64,000 bases of DNA from Tildeniella nuda ZEHNDER 1965/U140 (GCA_019358895.1 JAHHIG010000015.1:1-64000); one strand, 5' to 3'. Counted from the first letter of the stretch, positions 6,851 through 16,124 are shown. The notes: generated by a model from the sequence alone, not told the origin. A program made the numbers and translations.

Positions 6851-9385
6851 TTACCAACCCACAATGACTTTCCACAAAAGAGAGCCGATCGCTAACATTG
6901 ACAGATGTTGTGGCAGCAGTTTCACAAGCGACTGACGGGCAATTTTTTGGGTCAGAATAACGCTGAGCCAGAAGGAGAAAATCAAGGTAACGCTTTGTAA
7001 AAAGGCAATGACAGCAGGATCAGCAACGGCGATCGGTAAATTAGCTGTCCCTAAGCCAACGGTCGCAAAGCTGACGGGAATAACCTGTCCTGCTTCAGTG
7101 AGTCCTAGACGTAAGTAGTGTGCCAGACTTGCGCCTAAGACGAGGGGCAGGTAGCCATACGCTAGTTCCAAAAACGGGCGGGGTTTGTAGCTGCGCTGGA
7201 ATAGCCGGATGGTAGCATGAGCAAGAAGGGCGATCGTGCTGGGTAGCAGCAACGCCAATAGTGAAACGCCCGCATGAATGCCAAAATTGTTCAGGTGTAA
7301 TTGCCAACCAAACTGCGCCTCAATTTCAGGCAACCGATGCAGAAATACGCCTCCGAAAAGCAAGAAGAGCAGGCAAATTTCAGCGTAGGTCGGCGTGTGC
7401 GTTGTCCATAATTCAATGCCGGGTGGTCGCAGGTTTAGCTCAACCGATCGATGAGGACAGGCTTTGAGACAGGTCATGCAAAGCACACAATCGCGGTTAT
7501 CCTCAAGCTGAGCCGGGTGAGAATAGAGTGGACAACCGCCTGTTTCCAGACCTTCCCCTTTCTGAGGTCCGCCTTTGTAGCACTGATAGGTTGTACACGT
7601 AGCGGAACAAATGCCCTGCTGTGCCCGGAGTTCGACCATCGACAGTTTAGCAAACAGCCCATTCATGCCGCCGATCGGGCAGAGGTAACGGCACCAAAAG
7701 CGACGTTCAAACAACAGCGAGAAGATGACTGCACCTGCCGTGATCAGCAGCAGCAAGCAACCGGATAGATAAGCGGTGTCCTCTAAGTTCCAAAGTTCTT
7801 CCCACAGCAAAATCAAGGTAAACATGCCGAACAAAAACCATCCGCCCCATTTTTCGGCTTGCTGTCGGGGCCAGGGCAGCAGTTGTCGGGGATAGAGCCA
7901 GAGCGAGATTTTCTGGGCTAACTCGCCATAGATCATGAACGGGCAAACCGAGCACCAGAGCCGTCCAATGAATGGGAATGCCAGGAGAATCAGAGTCCAC
8001 CACCATGCCCAAAATAGATTGAGCGCGATGTTGTCATGACGGCTCTGCGGTCCCAACATCAGTACGGCGACGACGACGGCAAAAAAGCCGAGCGTGAAGC
8101 CATAGTTGATGCGATCGGGATACCAGGGACTCCGCAAAAACTGGCGTAATTGGGGTGAAGAATTGAGTAAATTGACGCGAAACCGCCTGGTTTTCACACT
8201 CACTGACCAAAATACTTCTTCAGTGAGTTCTGAGGCACCATCCGATTGCAGTACTGCCCGCTCTACCAGATTTTCTAGCTCAGTTAAATTACCAGGAAAG
8301 TCGTAGCCCTGAAGCCGACGCAGTGCCTCTGGCGTTACCTTGGGTTTAGCCAGCCCTCTAGCGCGACAAAACAAGCTTAGATAATACTCTACCTGCGATA
8401 AAGTATCGGCTTTTCGTACTCGTAACGGCGGGACTCGGATAATATGCCCCACTAGCCCTTTTCGCTCTAGTGCTGGCAGAACCTTTTCGGATGTCATTAC
8501 GATACGTGCCTGACATTGGCGGGACGGTGCAGACGGTTCACCCTCGCGTTTAACGAGGTCATACTCTCCGGTTTCCAGGAGCCGTACCAGTTTGTTCTGT
8601 AAGTCCGGTGTCAACTCCTGAACATTGTTGAGCAGCAAGGTGCCCTCACCCAGCCAGTCAATTAGTCCCGGTTTACCACCCACACGCCCAAACAGCTCTG
8701 AACCGCTGGTTTGTAGGGTATCGCAGTCAATTTTAAGCATCGGCTCATGGCGGTAGCGAGAGCCAAAATGAATCAGCGCAGTCGCATTATCTTTACCTAA
8801 TCCCGGTTCGCCGAAGACCAGCACCGATCGCCGATCGTCTGCTGCCTTTTTAATTTCCTGACGTAGCCGTGTTGCATAGCGGCTAGAACCCACAATCCCT
8901 CGTCGTACTTTAGGCACTAGATAGGGACGTAGTGCCGTCTGTCGCTCGCGTTCATAGATCAGTTGGGCTGAAACCTGATCCAATTCGCTGGCTAACTGGC
9001 GCGATAGTGTCTGGGTAATTTCGGGATGCCGCTGCACGATCGCCAAAAAGTCAGCTTTGGGAATCGACCAGAGCACACCATCACTCAGGGTAATGACTGT
9101 TGCTTCAACGGGCTGGTCTAACGCCAATTCTTTGAGATGCAGAATGGTTCCTGGCAAAAGGCTCACTGCATTAGCAAGACCTGTTGCGCTGCTGCGGTAG
9201 CTTTCCAGTCGCCCTGCTTTAAGAATATAGAGTGCCTCGGGGGAGGTATCCTCCAGAACAAGCCGACGATTTTCCTGTACCGATTCTTCCTGAATAGCGG
9301 CTGCGATCGCCGCTAAAGCTTGCTCTGAAAGGGCATTTAGACTGGTATTTTCACGTAGCCAGGCAACTTTTTCTGTCTGTTCCAT
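6851..9385 (-). CDS. cNMP-binding/AAA+ (sigma-54-activator-like)/polyferredoxin membrane fusion protein
   Basis: An 844-residue three-part protein. Residues about 20-140 form a CRP-like cyclic-nucleotide-binding domain without a DNA-binding helix. Residues about 165-385 resemble the AAA+ domain of sigma-54 activators: Walker A GEPGLGKD at 192-199, VPPLRVRKAD at 318-327, FPGNLTELENLVERA at 363-377. The GAFTGA sigma-54-contact loop is missing and the Walker B segment reads LLLNNVQE instead of LFLDE. There is no C-terminal helix-turn-helix. From about 425 on it is a NapH/NosR-like membrane ferredoxin: CSVCP (478-482), CRYLCP (565-570), Cys593/597/602, and a 4Fe-4S motif CVLCMTCLKACP (633-644), with several membrane helices. 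Probably a membrane redox protein with a regulatory nucleotide-binding half; function unknown. Confidence 0.8.
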   Translation of the reverse strand: MEQTEKVAWLRENTSLNALSEQALAAIAAAIQEESVQENRRLVLEDTSPEALYILKAGRLESYRSSATGLANAVSLLPGTILHLKELALDQPVEATVITLSDGVLWSIPKADFLAIVQRHPEITQTLSRQLASELDQVSAQLIYERERQTALRPYLVPKVRRGIVGSSRYATRLRQEIKKAADDRRSVLVFGEPGLGKDNATALIHFGSRYRHEPMLKIDCDTLQTSGSELFGRVGGKPGLIDWLGEGTLLLNNVQELTPDLQNKLVRLLETGEYDLVKREGEPSAPSRQCQARIVMTSEKVLPALERKGLVGHIIRVPPLRVRKADTLSQVEYYLSLFCRARGLAKPKVTPEALRRLQGYDFPGNLTELENLVERAVLQSDGASELTEEVFWSVSVKTRRFRVNLLNSSPQLRQFLRSPWYPDRINYGFTLGFFAVVVAVLMLGPQSRHDNIALNLFWAWWWTLILLAFPFIGRLWCSVCPFMIYGELAQKISLWLYPRQLLPWPRQQAEKWGGWFLFGMFTLILLWEELWNLEDTAYLSGCLLLLITAGAVIFSLLFERRFWCRYLCPIGGMNGLFAKLSMVELRAQQGICSATCTTYQCYKGGPQKGEGLETGGCPLYSHPAQLEDNRDCVLCMTCLKACPHRSVELNLRPPGIELWTTHTPTYAEICLLFLLFGGVFLHRLPEIEAQFGWQLHLNNFGIHAGVSLLALLLPSTIALLAHATIRLFQRSYKPRPFLELAYGYLPLVLGASLAHYLRLGLTEAGQVIPVSFATVGLGTANLPIAVADPAVIAFLQSVTLIFSFWLSVILTQKIARQSLVKLLPQHLSMLAIGSLLWKVIVGW

Positions 9386-9620
9386 TCTGCCTACCTCTGG
9401 TAGCTAATCAGCACTCGTTTTTTGCACTAACTGATGTCAGTGCGATCGTACCTGAATTGCTGAGACAGTCAGCGACCCTCAATATTTCGACGCATGACGT
9501 AGAGGCGTTAGCTGTAATGCCCCTACAGAGGGAATAAATATTTTTTGCTCGCGTAGCAAGAACATCACGCTATAGATTAGAAAGAAGCTGCTCTCAATAC
9601 GCGATCGCTGCCTGATAATC

Positions 9621-10913
9621 ATGCATATAGATCTTAAAAAAATCGGATTAGGTTGTTTTATTTTTGCCGCGATCGCATTAACAGGCTGTCGAAACCAAAG
9701 GGCAGCTTCACTCAATCAAAATGACTCAAAACAACCGGAACCACTGATTACAGTTACATTGAGCGGTTGGCAGAGCAGCCCCGATGAAAACCAACTTTTA
9801 AAGCGGGTTATCCGGGATTTTGAGGCGAAGAATCCCACTATTAAAATTAAGTACGAAGTCATCAACAGTGAGTACATGGATGTCATCAAGACTCGCCTGA
9901 TTGGTGACGTTGCACCCGATGTTTTTTATCTAGATGCGCTTGAAGCTCCTTTGTTGATGAAATATAATGTCTTGGAACCGTTGGATGCTTACATCACAGC
10001 AGCCTTCAACCTCGCTGATTTTGAGCCACTAATGCTAAATGCTTTTAAGCGCAACGGTAACCTTTATGGTTTACCAAAAGACGTTTCTACACTAGCACTC
10101 ATTTATAACAAAAAAGCTTTTGTTGCTGCTGGTATAACGAAACCTCCTGAAACATGGAACGACTTGTTGATTGATTCTAAGAAATTAACGATCGATCGTA
10201 ATCAAGATGGAAGGATCGATCAATATGGCTTTGGGCTTGCCCCAGAATTAGCGCGTCAAGTCTTTATCATTAAAGCATTCGATGGCAAATTAGTTGAGCA
10301 AAATGGTTATGCATCTTTTTCAGAGCCTCATAGTTTAAAGGGTTTGCAGTTGGTTGTTGATCAGTATCGGCGCGATCGTACAGCAGTACAACCAACTGAT
10401 GTCGGTGCGACATCGGGTAGCGATCTATTGGGTCAAGGAAAAGTTGCGATGACACTTGAAGGCACGTGGGCGATGCCGTATCTCAAAGAAACGTTTCCAA
10501 AGATTGATGTTGCTACAGCTGAAGTGCCTACAATTAATGGCAAAAAAGGCACAATGGCATTCACAGTCGCATATGTTATGAATCGCAAAGCAAAGCATAA
10601 AGAAGCTGCCTGGAAATTAATTGCTTATCTCACTGGGACTGAGGGTATGAAAGCCTGGGCAAAGCAGGGGTTAGCGCTGCCCACCCGCCGATCGGTTTTA
10701 GCAGGTTTGAGTTATAACAAAAATCCTCTTTATGCACCGTTTGCAAGGGGAACAAATTATGCAACGATCTGGCAGGCAGGCGAAAATCTACCAACAATAC
10801 GCATGAATTTTAATAATCAATTTATCAGTGCATTATTGGGTGAGCAGCCTTTACCGCAAGCGATGAAAAAAGCACAAGATACAGCCAATCGAGAGATTTA
10901 TTTAGCGAATTAA
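9621..10913 (+). CDS. Sugar ABC transporter substrate-binding lipoprotein
   Basis: A 430-residue family 1 extracellular solute-binding protein (MalE/UgpB type). The N-terminus is a lipoprotein signal with lipobox L-T-G-C at about residues 20-23. Family features include VTLSGWQSSPDENQLLKRV, GDVAPDVFYLDA, NLYGLPKDVSTLALIYNK, GQGKVAMTLEGTWAMPYL and a late G-M-K-A-W-A-K-Q-G-L-A-L-P-T-R motif. It is anchored to the cytoplasmic membrane and delivers an oligosaccharide or polyol to the permease pair downstream. The 235 bases upstream are a divergent promoter region shared with the AAA+/ferredoxin gene. Confidence 0.92.
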   Translation: MHIDLKKIGLGCFIFAAIALTGCRNQRAASLNQNDSKQPEPLITVTLSGWQSSPDENQLLKRVIRDFEAKNPTIKIKYEVINSEYMDVIKTRLIGDVAPDVFYLDALEAPLLMKYNVLEPLDAYITAAFNLADFEPLMLNAFKRNGNLYGLPKDVSTLALIYNKKAFVAAGITKPPETWNDLLIDSKKLTIDRNQDGRIDQYGFGLAPELARQVFIIKAFDGKLVEQNGYASFSEPHSLKGLQLVVDQYRRDRTAVQPTDVGATSGSDLLGQGKVAMTLEGTWAMPYLKETFPKIDVATAEVPTINGKKGTMAFTVAYVMNRKAKHKEAAWKLIAYLTGTEGMKAWAKQGLALPTRRSVLAGLSYNKNPLYAPFARGTNYATIWQAGENLPTIRMNFNNQFISALLGEQPLPQAMKKAQDTANREIYLAN

Positions 10914-10924
10914 TCATTGCTAAC

Positions 10925-10957
10925 AGACCTCCAATTTCTTTGAGAAATTGGAGGTCT
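10925..10957 (+). promoter_or_regulatory. Perfect intercistronic hairpin after the binding-protein gene
   Basis: AGACCTCCAATTTCT and its exact complement (15-bp arms) are separated by TTG, 11 bases after the binding-protein stop. No T-run follows, so it is not a standard terminator. In ABC operons such hairpins protect the 3' end of the binding-protein mRNA and lower permease expression. The right arm also carries GGAGGT, which is too far from ATG 10976 to serve as its ribosome binding site. Confidence 0.7.
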
Positions 10958-10975
10958 AAAGGTAGACGGACATCT

Positions 10976-11884
10976 ATGAATAGACTGATTAACGATCGCT
11001 GGAAAAACCGGGTTATAGAAGAGAACGTAACAGGTTACCTCTTTATGGCTCCGACCATTTTGATTGCTGGAGTCTTTTTAATTCTGCCGATCGCCTATGC
11101 CGTCGTATTGGCATTCCAGAAAGTACAGCTACTAGGTGATGTGAGCTATCAGTTTACAGGGTTGAAAAACTTCGCTCGGATTGCACAAGACGATCGTGTG
11201 TGGATTGCGCTCAAAAATACGGCTGAGTATGTGGCGATCGTCGTTCCGATCCAGACTGTTCTTGCACTGGGACTAGCTCTCATTCTCAATAGTCAGATTA
11301 AGGGTCGTTCCTGGTTTCGAGTCGCGTTTTTTCTGCCCACTGTCACATCATCAGCGGTATTAACTCTGATTTTTATGTGGATCTACAACTCAAACGGACT
11401 ATTGAACAGTGTATTGGGTCTTCTACACTTGCCAACTTACAATTGGTTGGGCGATCCAAATGTAGCGCTGAAAGGCATTATGATCATGAACATTTGGTCA
11501 ACCGCGCCACTTTTTATGGTGATTTATTTAGCGGCGCTACAGGATATTCCAGAGACTTTGTACGAAGCAGCAACACTTGATGGCGCGAGTATTTGGGAAA
11601 AACTGCTGCACATTACACTGCCTTTCTTACAACCCGTTACGTTCTTTGTCGTCGTAATGGGAATTATTGGTACCTTCCAACTCTTTGATCAGTCCTATAT
11701 TTTCTCGGCAGGCTCTGGTGGTCCAAATGATTCGACGTTGACGATCGTCCTTCTAATCTACCAATACGCTTTTAAGAATTTAGATATGGGTTATGCGTTA
11801 GCGCTGACGTTAGTCTTAGCAGTCATTCTCATGCTTTCAACACTGATTCAGCGCACTTTGTTTAAGGAAGAACGATTGGACTAG
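10976..11884 (+). CDS. Sugar ABC transporter permease (MalF/UgpA type)
   Basis: A 302-residue permease with six hydrophobic segments and the ATPase-contact EAA loop L-Y-E-A-A-T-L-D-G-A-S-I-W-E-K (near residue 200), followed by ITLPFLQP. I chose ATG 10976 because the only upstream alternative is a TTG inside the intercistronic hairpin. It pairs with the permease at 11894 to form the membrane channel for the binding protein at 9621. Confidence 0.92.
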   Translation: MNRLINDRWKNRVIEENVTGYLFMAPTILIAGVFLILPIAYAVVLAFQKVQLLGDVSYQFTGLKNFARIAQDDRVWIALKNTAEYVAIVVPIQTVLALGLALILNSQIKGRSWFRVAFFLPTVTSSAVLTLIFMWIYNSNGLLNSVLGLLHLPTYNWLGDPNVALKGIMIMNIWSTAPLFMVIYLAALQDIPETLYEAATLDGASIWEKLLHITLPFLQPVTFFVVVMGIIGTFQLFDQSYIFSAGSGGPNDSTLTIVLLIYQYAFKNLDMGYALALTLVLAVILMLSTLIQRTLFKEERLD

Positions 11885-11893
11885 GAGCCGAAA

Positions 11894-12721
11894 ATGAAAC
11901 CGATTCGCTGGTCAACCAGTTTTTTATACGTTGTTTTAATTGCCTATACGCTGATTACTTTATTGCCGTTTGCCTGGGCTTTTTCTGCTTCATTCAAATC
12001 GCTGGCTGAAATTGCAGCAGGTGGGCTTAATCTAATACCTGAGCAGTTTACGCTGAAGAATTATCAGACAATTTTCACGCAGGAGCCATTGTTTGGTCGT
12101 TGGTTAATGAATAGCGCGATCGCTGCCATCTCAGTCACATTGCTAAATCTGCTCTTTAACTCAATGGCAGGTTACGCCCTGGCAAGAATTCAATTTCCAG
12201 GCAATCAATTCTGGTTTTTTCTCATTCTGGCAGTCCTTATGGTACCGGGACAAGTTACCCTCTTACCCAAGTTTCTAATTCTAAAATCGCTTGGTTGGCT
12301 CAATACCTATCAAAGCTTAATTGTGCCGTCTGCGGTTAATGCCACCTTTATTTTTATGATGCGGCAGTTTTTTATTAACTTTCCAAAAGAGCTAGAAGAA
12401 GCCGCTGCGCTAGATGGTCTGGGTCGTTTTGGCACCTTTTTTCAAATTGTTTTACCCCTTGCCAAACCCGCTTTAGCCGCTCAAACTATCTTCATTTTTA
12501 TGGGTTCCTGGAATGAATTTCTCATGCCGCTAGTGATTCTTTCTGATCCCGAAATGTTCACACTGCCCCTCGGGTTAAATGCCTTTAAAGGTCAGTACAT
12601 TAGCTACTGGAATTACATCATGGCAGCCTCCATGATTTTCACCTTACCCGCACTAGCGGTCTATGCCTTTTTCAACCGTTACTTCATTCAAGGTGTAGCG
12701 TTCACGGGCGGGAAAGGATGA
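11894..12721 (+). CDS. Sugar ABC transporter permease (MalG/UgpE type)
   Basis: A 275-residue permease, nine bases after the first, with AGGAG overlapping the end of that gene. The EAA loop is L-E-E-A-A-A-L-D-G-L-G-R-F-G-T-F (near residue 170), followed by IVLPLAKPALA and six hydrophobic segments. No ATP-binding subunit gene is present in the window. As in many carbohydrate ABC systems, a shared MsmK/UgpC-type ATPase elsewhere probably energises it. The substrate cannot be deduced. Confidence 0.92.
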   Translation: MKPIRWSTSFLYVVLIAYTLITLLPFAWAFSASFKSLAEIAAGGLNLIPEQFTLKNYQTIFTQEPLFGRWLMNSAIAAISVTLLNLLFNSMAGYALARIQFPGNQFWFFLILAVLMVPGQVTLLPKFLILKSLGWLNTYQSLIVPSAVNATFIFMMRQFFINFPKELEEAAALDGLGRFGTFFQIVLPLAKPALAAQTIFIFMGSWNEFLMPLVILSDPEMFTLPLGLNAFKGQYISYWNYIMAASMIFTLPALAVYAFFNRYFIQGVAFTGGKG

Positions 12722-12850
12722 AGGGGGAGTTTTGAGTTTTGAGTGGATTGAGCGATCAGCGATCAGCGGTCAGCTTTTTAACCTTTAGCCTTTAGCCTTC
12801 TGCCTTCACCTTCCCCACTCCCTACTCCCCACTCCCTACTCCCCCCCTCC
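12722..12850. repeat. Short tandem repeats in an intergenic gap
   Basis: Runs of ACTCCCTACTCCCC-type 7-bp units, AGCGATCAGC-type units and TAGCCTT units fill the space before yebC. The same short-sequence repeats recur at 20580-20630, 55570-55600, 60757-60800 and 62900-62980. They are dispersed cyanobacterial STRR-type repeats, not coding. Confidence 0.75.
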
Positions 12851-12891
12851 GTTGTCTATCCTGTTAATGGCGTTAGTGCGATCGATGCGAC

Positions 12892-13701
12892 ATGGCAGGA
12901 CATAGTAAGTGGGCAAACATCAAGCGGCAGAAAGCCAGGGTTGATGCGGTGAAGGGCAAGGTGTTTACCAAGATTTCGCGGGAAATTATTGTGGCGGCGC
13001 GGAGTGGTGTGCCTGATCCAGAGGGGAATTTTCAACTGCGGACGGCGATCGACAAAGCAAAGGCAGCAGGCATTCCCAACGACAATATCGATCGAGCGAT
13101 CGCGAAAGGGGCTGGCAAACTGGGAGCCGACAATGCCGCTCTGGAGGCGATTCGTTACGAAGGCTACGGTCCCGGTGGTGTGGCGATTCTCATCGAAGCG
13201 CTGACCGACAACCGCAACCGGACGGCAGCCGATTTGCGGGTTGCTTTTAGCAAAAACGGTGGGAACCTGGGTGAAACGGGCTGTGTGGGCTGGATGTTTG
13301 AGCAAAAAGGGGTTGTAGAAGTATCCCTTGTGCCTGTGGAAACGGGACGCAAGCGTCGATCGGAGACCGTGCAAATTCAGGAAGATGAGCTGCTGGAGGC
13401 GTTTCTGGAGGGTGGTGCAGACACCTATGAACTGATTGAAACCGAAGATGGTACGGTTGCAGAAGCGCTGACCGAGGTGCCGAATTTAGAACCGCTCAGC
13501 CAAATACTGAAGGAGAAAAACTATCGGGTGAGTCGTGTCGAATTGCGCTGGATTCCCGGCAATACGCTAGAGGTGAATGATCCCGACCAGGCGCGATCGC
13601 TCCTCAAACTCATGGATGCTCTCGAAGATCTGGATGATGTGCAGAGCGTGACCGCAAATTTTGAGATGACCGATGAATTGCTGTCGCTGAGCGTCGCCTG
13701 A
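12892..13701 (+). CDS. yebC: YebC/PmpR family protein (TACO1 type)
   Basis: A 269-residue protein of the YebC/TACO1 family. The N-terminal signature M-A-G-H-S-K-W-A-N-I-K-R-Q-K, then FTKISREIIVAARSG and N-I-D-R-A-I-A-K-G, is diagnostic, as is EGYGPGGVAILIEALTDN in the central domain. Recent work places long-form YebC proteins with the ribosome, helping translation of proline-rich stretches; older work calls them transcriptional regulators. It is somewhat longer than the usual 240-250 residues, owing to the acidic loop near residues 150-180. Almost certainly single-copy housekeeping. Confidence 0.95.
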   Translation: MAGHSKWANIKRQKARVDAVKGKVFTKISREIIVAARSGVPDPEGNFQLRTAIDKAKAAGIPNDNIDRAIAKGAGKLGADNAALEAIRYEGYGPGGVAILIEALTDNRNRTAADLRVAFSKNGGNLGETGCVGWMFEQKGVVEVSLVPVETGRKRRSETVQIQEDELLEAFLEGGADTYELIETEDGTVAEALTEVPNLEPLSQILKEKNYRVSRVELRWIPGNTLEVNDPDQARSLLKLMDALEDLDDVQSVTANFEMTDELLSLSVA

Positions 13702-13780
13702 TTTCACCCAATTGTTGAAAAAGGCATCTGCTGTGACCCATGCAAGCTAGGATAGCGTTAGGTAGAAAGGGATTCTAGTG

Positions 13781-14461
13781 ATGGTAGAGCGTCCAATTAA
13801 GAAGTCTGAACGTCAGGCGAAACCCGAAGGCGAAAGCAGCGAGACCGTTGCGAAAGCATTGCCAACACGGAATGTCGATCGTCCAACGTTAAACGGTGAG
13901 CGCAGCGAAGGCGTTGCCCAAGCGTTGCCAACGCGGAACGTCGATCGCCCAACGCTCAATAAAGACAAAGACAAAGACAAAACGAGCGATCGTGGCACCG
14001 AGAAGGATAGAGGCAAGGGCAAAGGCAGAGGCAAAGGGCGCGACGAAGAGCCAAGACAAATGCTTAGCCCAGCGCTGATGCGTGGACCCAAACCAACAAA
14101 GCCCAAACCACCAGAGCCTGAAGTTGAGGAAGTACTGTCAGAGGTGACAGAAGAAATCATTGCTGAAGAAGCAGTGACTGAAGAAGTTGCAGCAGAAGAA
14201 GTTGCAGCAGAAGAAGTTGCAGCGGAAGAAGTTGTGGCGGAAGAAGTAGCAGCAGACGAAGTTGCGGCGGAAGAAGTTGTAGCGGAAGAAGTTGCGGCGG
14301 AAGAAGTAGCAGCGGAAGAAGTTGTGGCGGAAGAGGTTGTGGCGGAAGAGGTTGTGGCGGAAGAAATCATTCCTGAAGACGCTGTGGCTGAAGACGATCT
14401 AGCTGAAGACGCTGTGGTTGAAAAAACGCCAGACGTTGTAGCGGTAAACGAGCGCTCGTAA
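13781..14461 (+). CDS. Low-complexity Ala/Glu/Val-repeat protein
   Basis: A 226-residue protein with three parts: a basic N-terminus with two copies of ALPTRNVDRPTLN (about residues 26-60), a Lys/Asp/Gly/Arg-rich stretch, and from about residue 115 a pentapeptide array of E-E-V-A-A and E-E-V-V-A units. It has no signal peptide or membrane segment. Charge moves from strongly basic to strongly acidic, which suggests an unstructured or coiled protein binding nucleic acid or a basic partner. ATG 13781 was preferred over the GTG directly before it. Function unknown; the opposite strand is also open across the array only because of its 15-bp periodicity. Confidence 0.65.
   Translation: MVERPIKKSERQAKPEGESSETVAKALPTRNVDRPTLNGERSEGVAQALPTRNVDRPTLNKDKDKDKTSDRGTEKDRGKGKGRGKGRDEEPRQMLSPALMRGPKPTKPKPPEPEVEEVLSEVTEEIIAEEAVTEEVAAEEVAAEEVAAEEVVAEEVAADEVAAEEVVAEEVAAEEVAAEEVVAEEVVAEEVVAEEIIPEDAVAEDDLAEDAVVEKTPDVVAVNERS
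14165..14370 (+). repeat. 15-bp tandem repeat array
   Basis: About thirteen units of the form GAAGAAGTTGCAGCG with synonymous and Ala/Val-changing variants encode the E-E-V-A/V-A array. The unit length is a multiple of three, so copy-number change keeps the reading frame. Confidence 0.8.
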
Positions 14462-14648
14462 TTGCTTGCTGAAAGAGGCGGTGCGATCGTCCCTCATCAC
14501 AACTGAGAGCAGAAGCAGTCTCTAGAGCGACAGAGGTTTGGTTGTAAGCTGGCGGTTGTTACATGACACTTCAGCAACGTCCGGACTAGTGTCATGCCAG
14601 GGTGTAGACTGTGTTTTCATCGTATCTGAAAGCTCAATCTGCCTTGCC

Positions 14649-16124
14649 ATGATCCGTCGCAGAAGTGTTCTAATCAGCCTGCTGGCGATCGCCCTTACCG
14701 TCAGTCTACTCAGCCATTGGCTTTTGGTTAGCTCTGCACAGGCGATCGACGAATGTCAGCTTTCAGCAGCAGCAGTCAAGCAAAAAACAGCGGTACTTCA
14801 GGCAGCTTTGACTGGTGATGCCGCCGCTCAGAAAACTTATCAAGCGGTGCTGGCGCAGCAGGGGCAACAGTTAGCGCAATGCCGCAGCCAAAGCCAGTTT
14901 AAGACTGAGGGCATCTGGTTGCGTCTGTACCCTTGTGACAGCCAGCCTGGAGTGCTGGAGGCGGTGCTCGATCGCATCGTCGATCGCGGCTACAACCAGA
15001 TCTATGTGGATACCTTTTCTAACGGTCAGGTCTTGCTACCATCCAGCGCGAACCCAACCCCGTGGTCGTCGGTTGTGCAAGCACCGGGCTACGAGCAAAC
15101 AGACCTGTTGGCGCAAGTAATCCAGAAAGGGCACGATCGCGGTCTCAAGGTTTACGCCTGGATGTTTGCCCTCAATTTTGGCTATACCTATGCCGTGCGA
15201 CCCGATCGCCAGTCTGTGTTGGCACGTAACGGGCAGGGTGACACCAGCCTCGCAGTGGGCACGAAAGTCAGCCAGGATACCAGTGTGGATCTGACCGTGC
15301 AGGATGAAATTTTTGCTGACCCATATAATGCCCAGGCTCAGACTGATTACCTTCAGCTTTTGCAAGCAGTGCTGCGACGACGACCCGATGGCGTGTTGTT
15401 TGACTATATTCGCTATCCCAAAGGCGTTGGCGGAGCTTCGATCGTCAGCAAGGTCAAAGACTTGTGGATTTATGGCGATGCCTCGCAGCAAGCACTGTTT
15501 CAACGTGCCCAAAATCAAAAGGGGCTGGAGCTAATGCGCCGCTATGTCGCACAGGGAACTGTGACAGCAAGCGATTTGGCAGCCGTCAACAAGCTCTATC
15601 CCACTGAAAAGGAACCGCTGTGGCAGGGACGATCGCCCGGATCAGCCACAGGTTTGACGGCAATCCAGTCCCAACTGTGGAATTTGGCAGTGGCTCATGC
15701 TATGCAGGGTCCGATCGATTTTCTCACTACAGCCGCCGCTCCCGTGCAGCAGCAAGATATCGCAGTCGGCGCGGCGTTTTTTCCCGAAGCCAATCAAGCG
15801 ATCGGCAAAGGCTTTGATTCTCGCTTGCAGGCATGGGATCGCTTTCCCACCGCGATCGAGTGGCATCCGATGGCATACGGGCTGTGTGGCGATACCAGTT
15901 GCATCAACGCGCAGGTGCAAAAGGTGCTGAGTCAGGCGACAGTCGGCACGATCGTTGCGCCCGTAATCACAGGGCAATGGCAACAAGCAACCGAGCGACC
16001 CTCACTAGAGGCGCAAATGGGGGCGTTGCGATCGCTCTCACCACCCATTCAATCGATCAGTCATTTTTCCTTTGGCTGGCAAGAACGGCAAATGGAACGC
16101 GATCGGCAGTTCTGTCGGCTTTAG
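14649..16124 (+). CDS. Secreted GHL10/DUF4015-type glycoside hydrolase-like protein
   Basis: A 491-residue exported protein. ATG 14649 is used because the signal peptide R-R-R-S-V...SSAQA (about residues 1-32) begins there. The mature part is a TIM-barrel of the family-10-like (GHL) type, with GIWLRLYPCD, GYNQIYVDTFSNGQ, GLKVYAWMFALNFGYTY, DGVLFDYIRYPKG and IEWHPMAYGLCGD. Members are thought to act on bacterial cell-wall or exopolysaccharide glycans; the catalytic acids are not assigned here. Monocistronic; periplasmic or extracellular. Confidence 0.82.
   Translation: MIRRRSVLISLLAIALTVSLLSHWLLVSSAQAIDECQLSAAAVKQKTAVLQAALTGDAAAQKTYQAVLAQQGQQLAQCRSQSQFKTEGIWLRLYPCDSQPGVLEAVLDRIVDRGYNQIYVDTFSNGQVLLPSSANPTPWSSVVQAPGYEQTDLLAQVIQKGHDRGLKVYAWMFALNFGYTYAVRPDRQSVLARNGQGDTSLAVGTKVSQDTSVDLTVQDEIFADPYNAQAQTDYLQLLQAVLRRRPDGVLFDYIRYPKGVGGASIVSKVKDLWIYGDASQQALFQRAQNQKGLELMRRYVAQGTVTASDLAAVNKLYPTEKEPLWQGRSPGSATGLTAIQSQLWNLAVAHAMQGPIDFLTTAAAPVQQQDIAVGAAFFPEANQAIGKGFDSRLQAWDRFPTAIEWHPMAYGLCGDTSCINAQVQKVLSQATVGTIVAPVITGQWQQATERPSLEAQMGALRSLSPPIQSISHFSFGWQERQMERDRQFCRL

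Noticed and set aside
6851-9385. Classical sigma-54-dependent transcriptional activator
   Set aside because: No GAFTGA loop, degenerate Walker B and no helix-turn-helix; the C-terminal half is a membrane ferredoxin.
13813-14370. Long minus-strand frame opposite the Ala/Glu repeat gene
   Set aside because: Ser/Ala/Thr homopolymer-like translation arising only from the 15-bp periodicity; no start signal or family.
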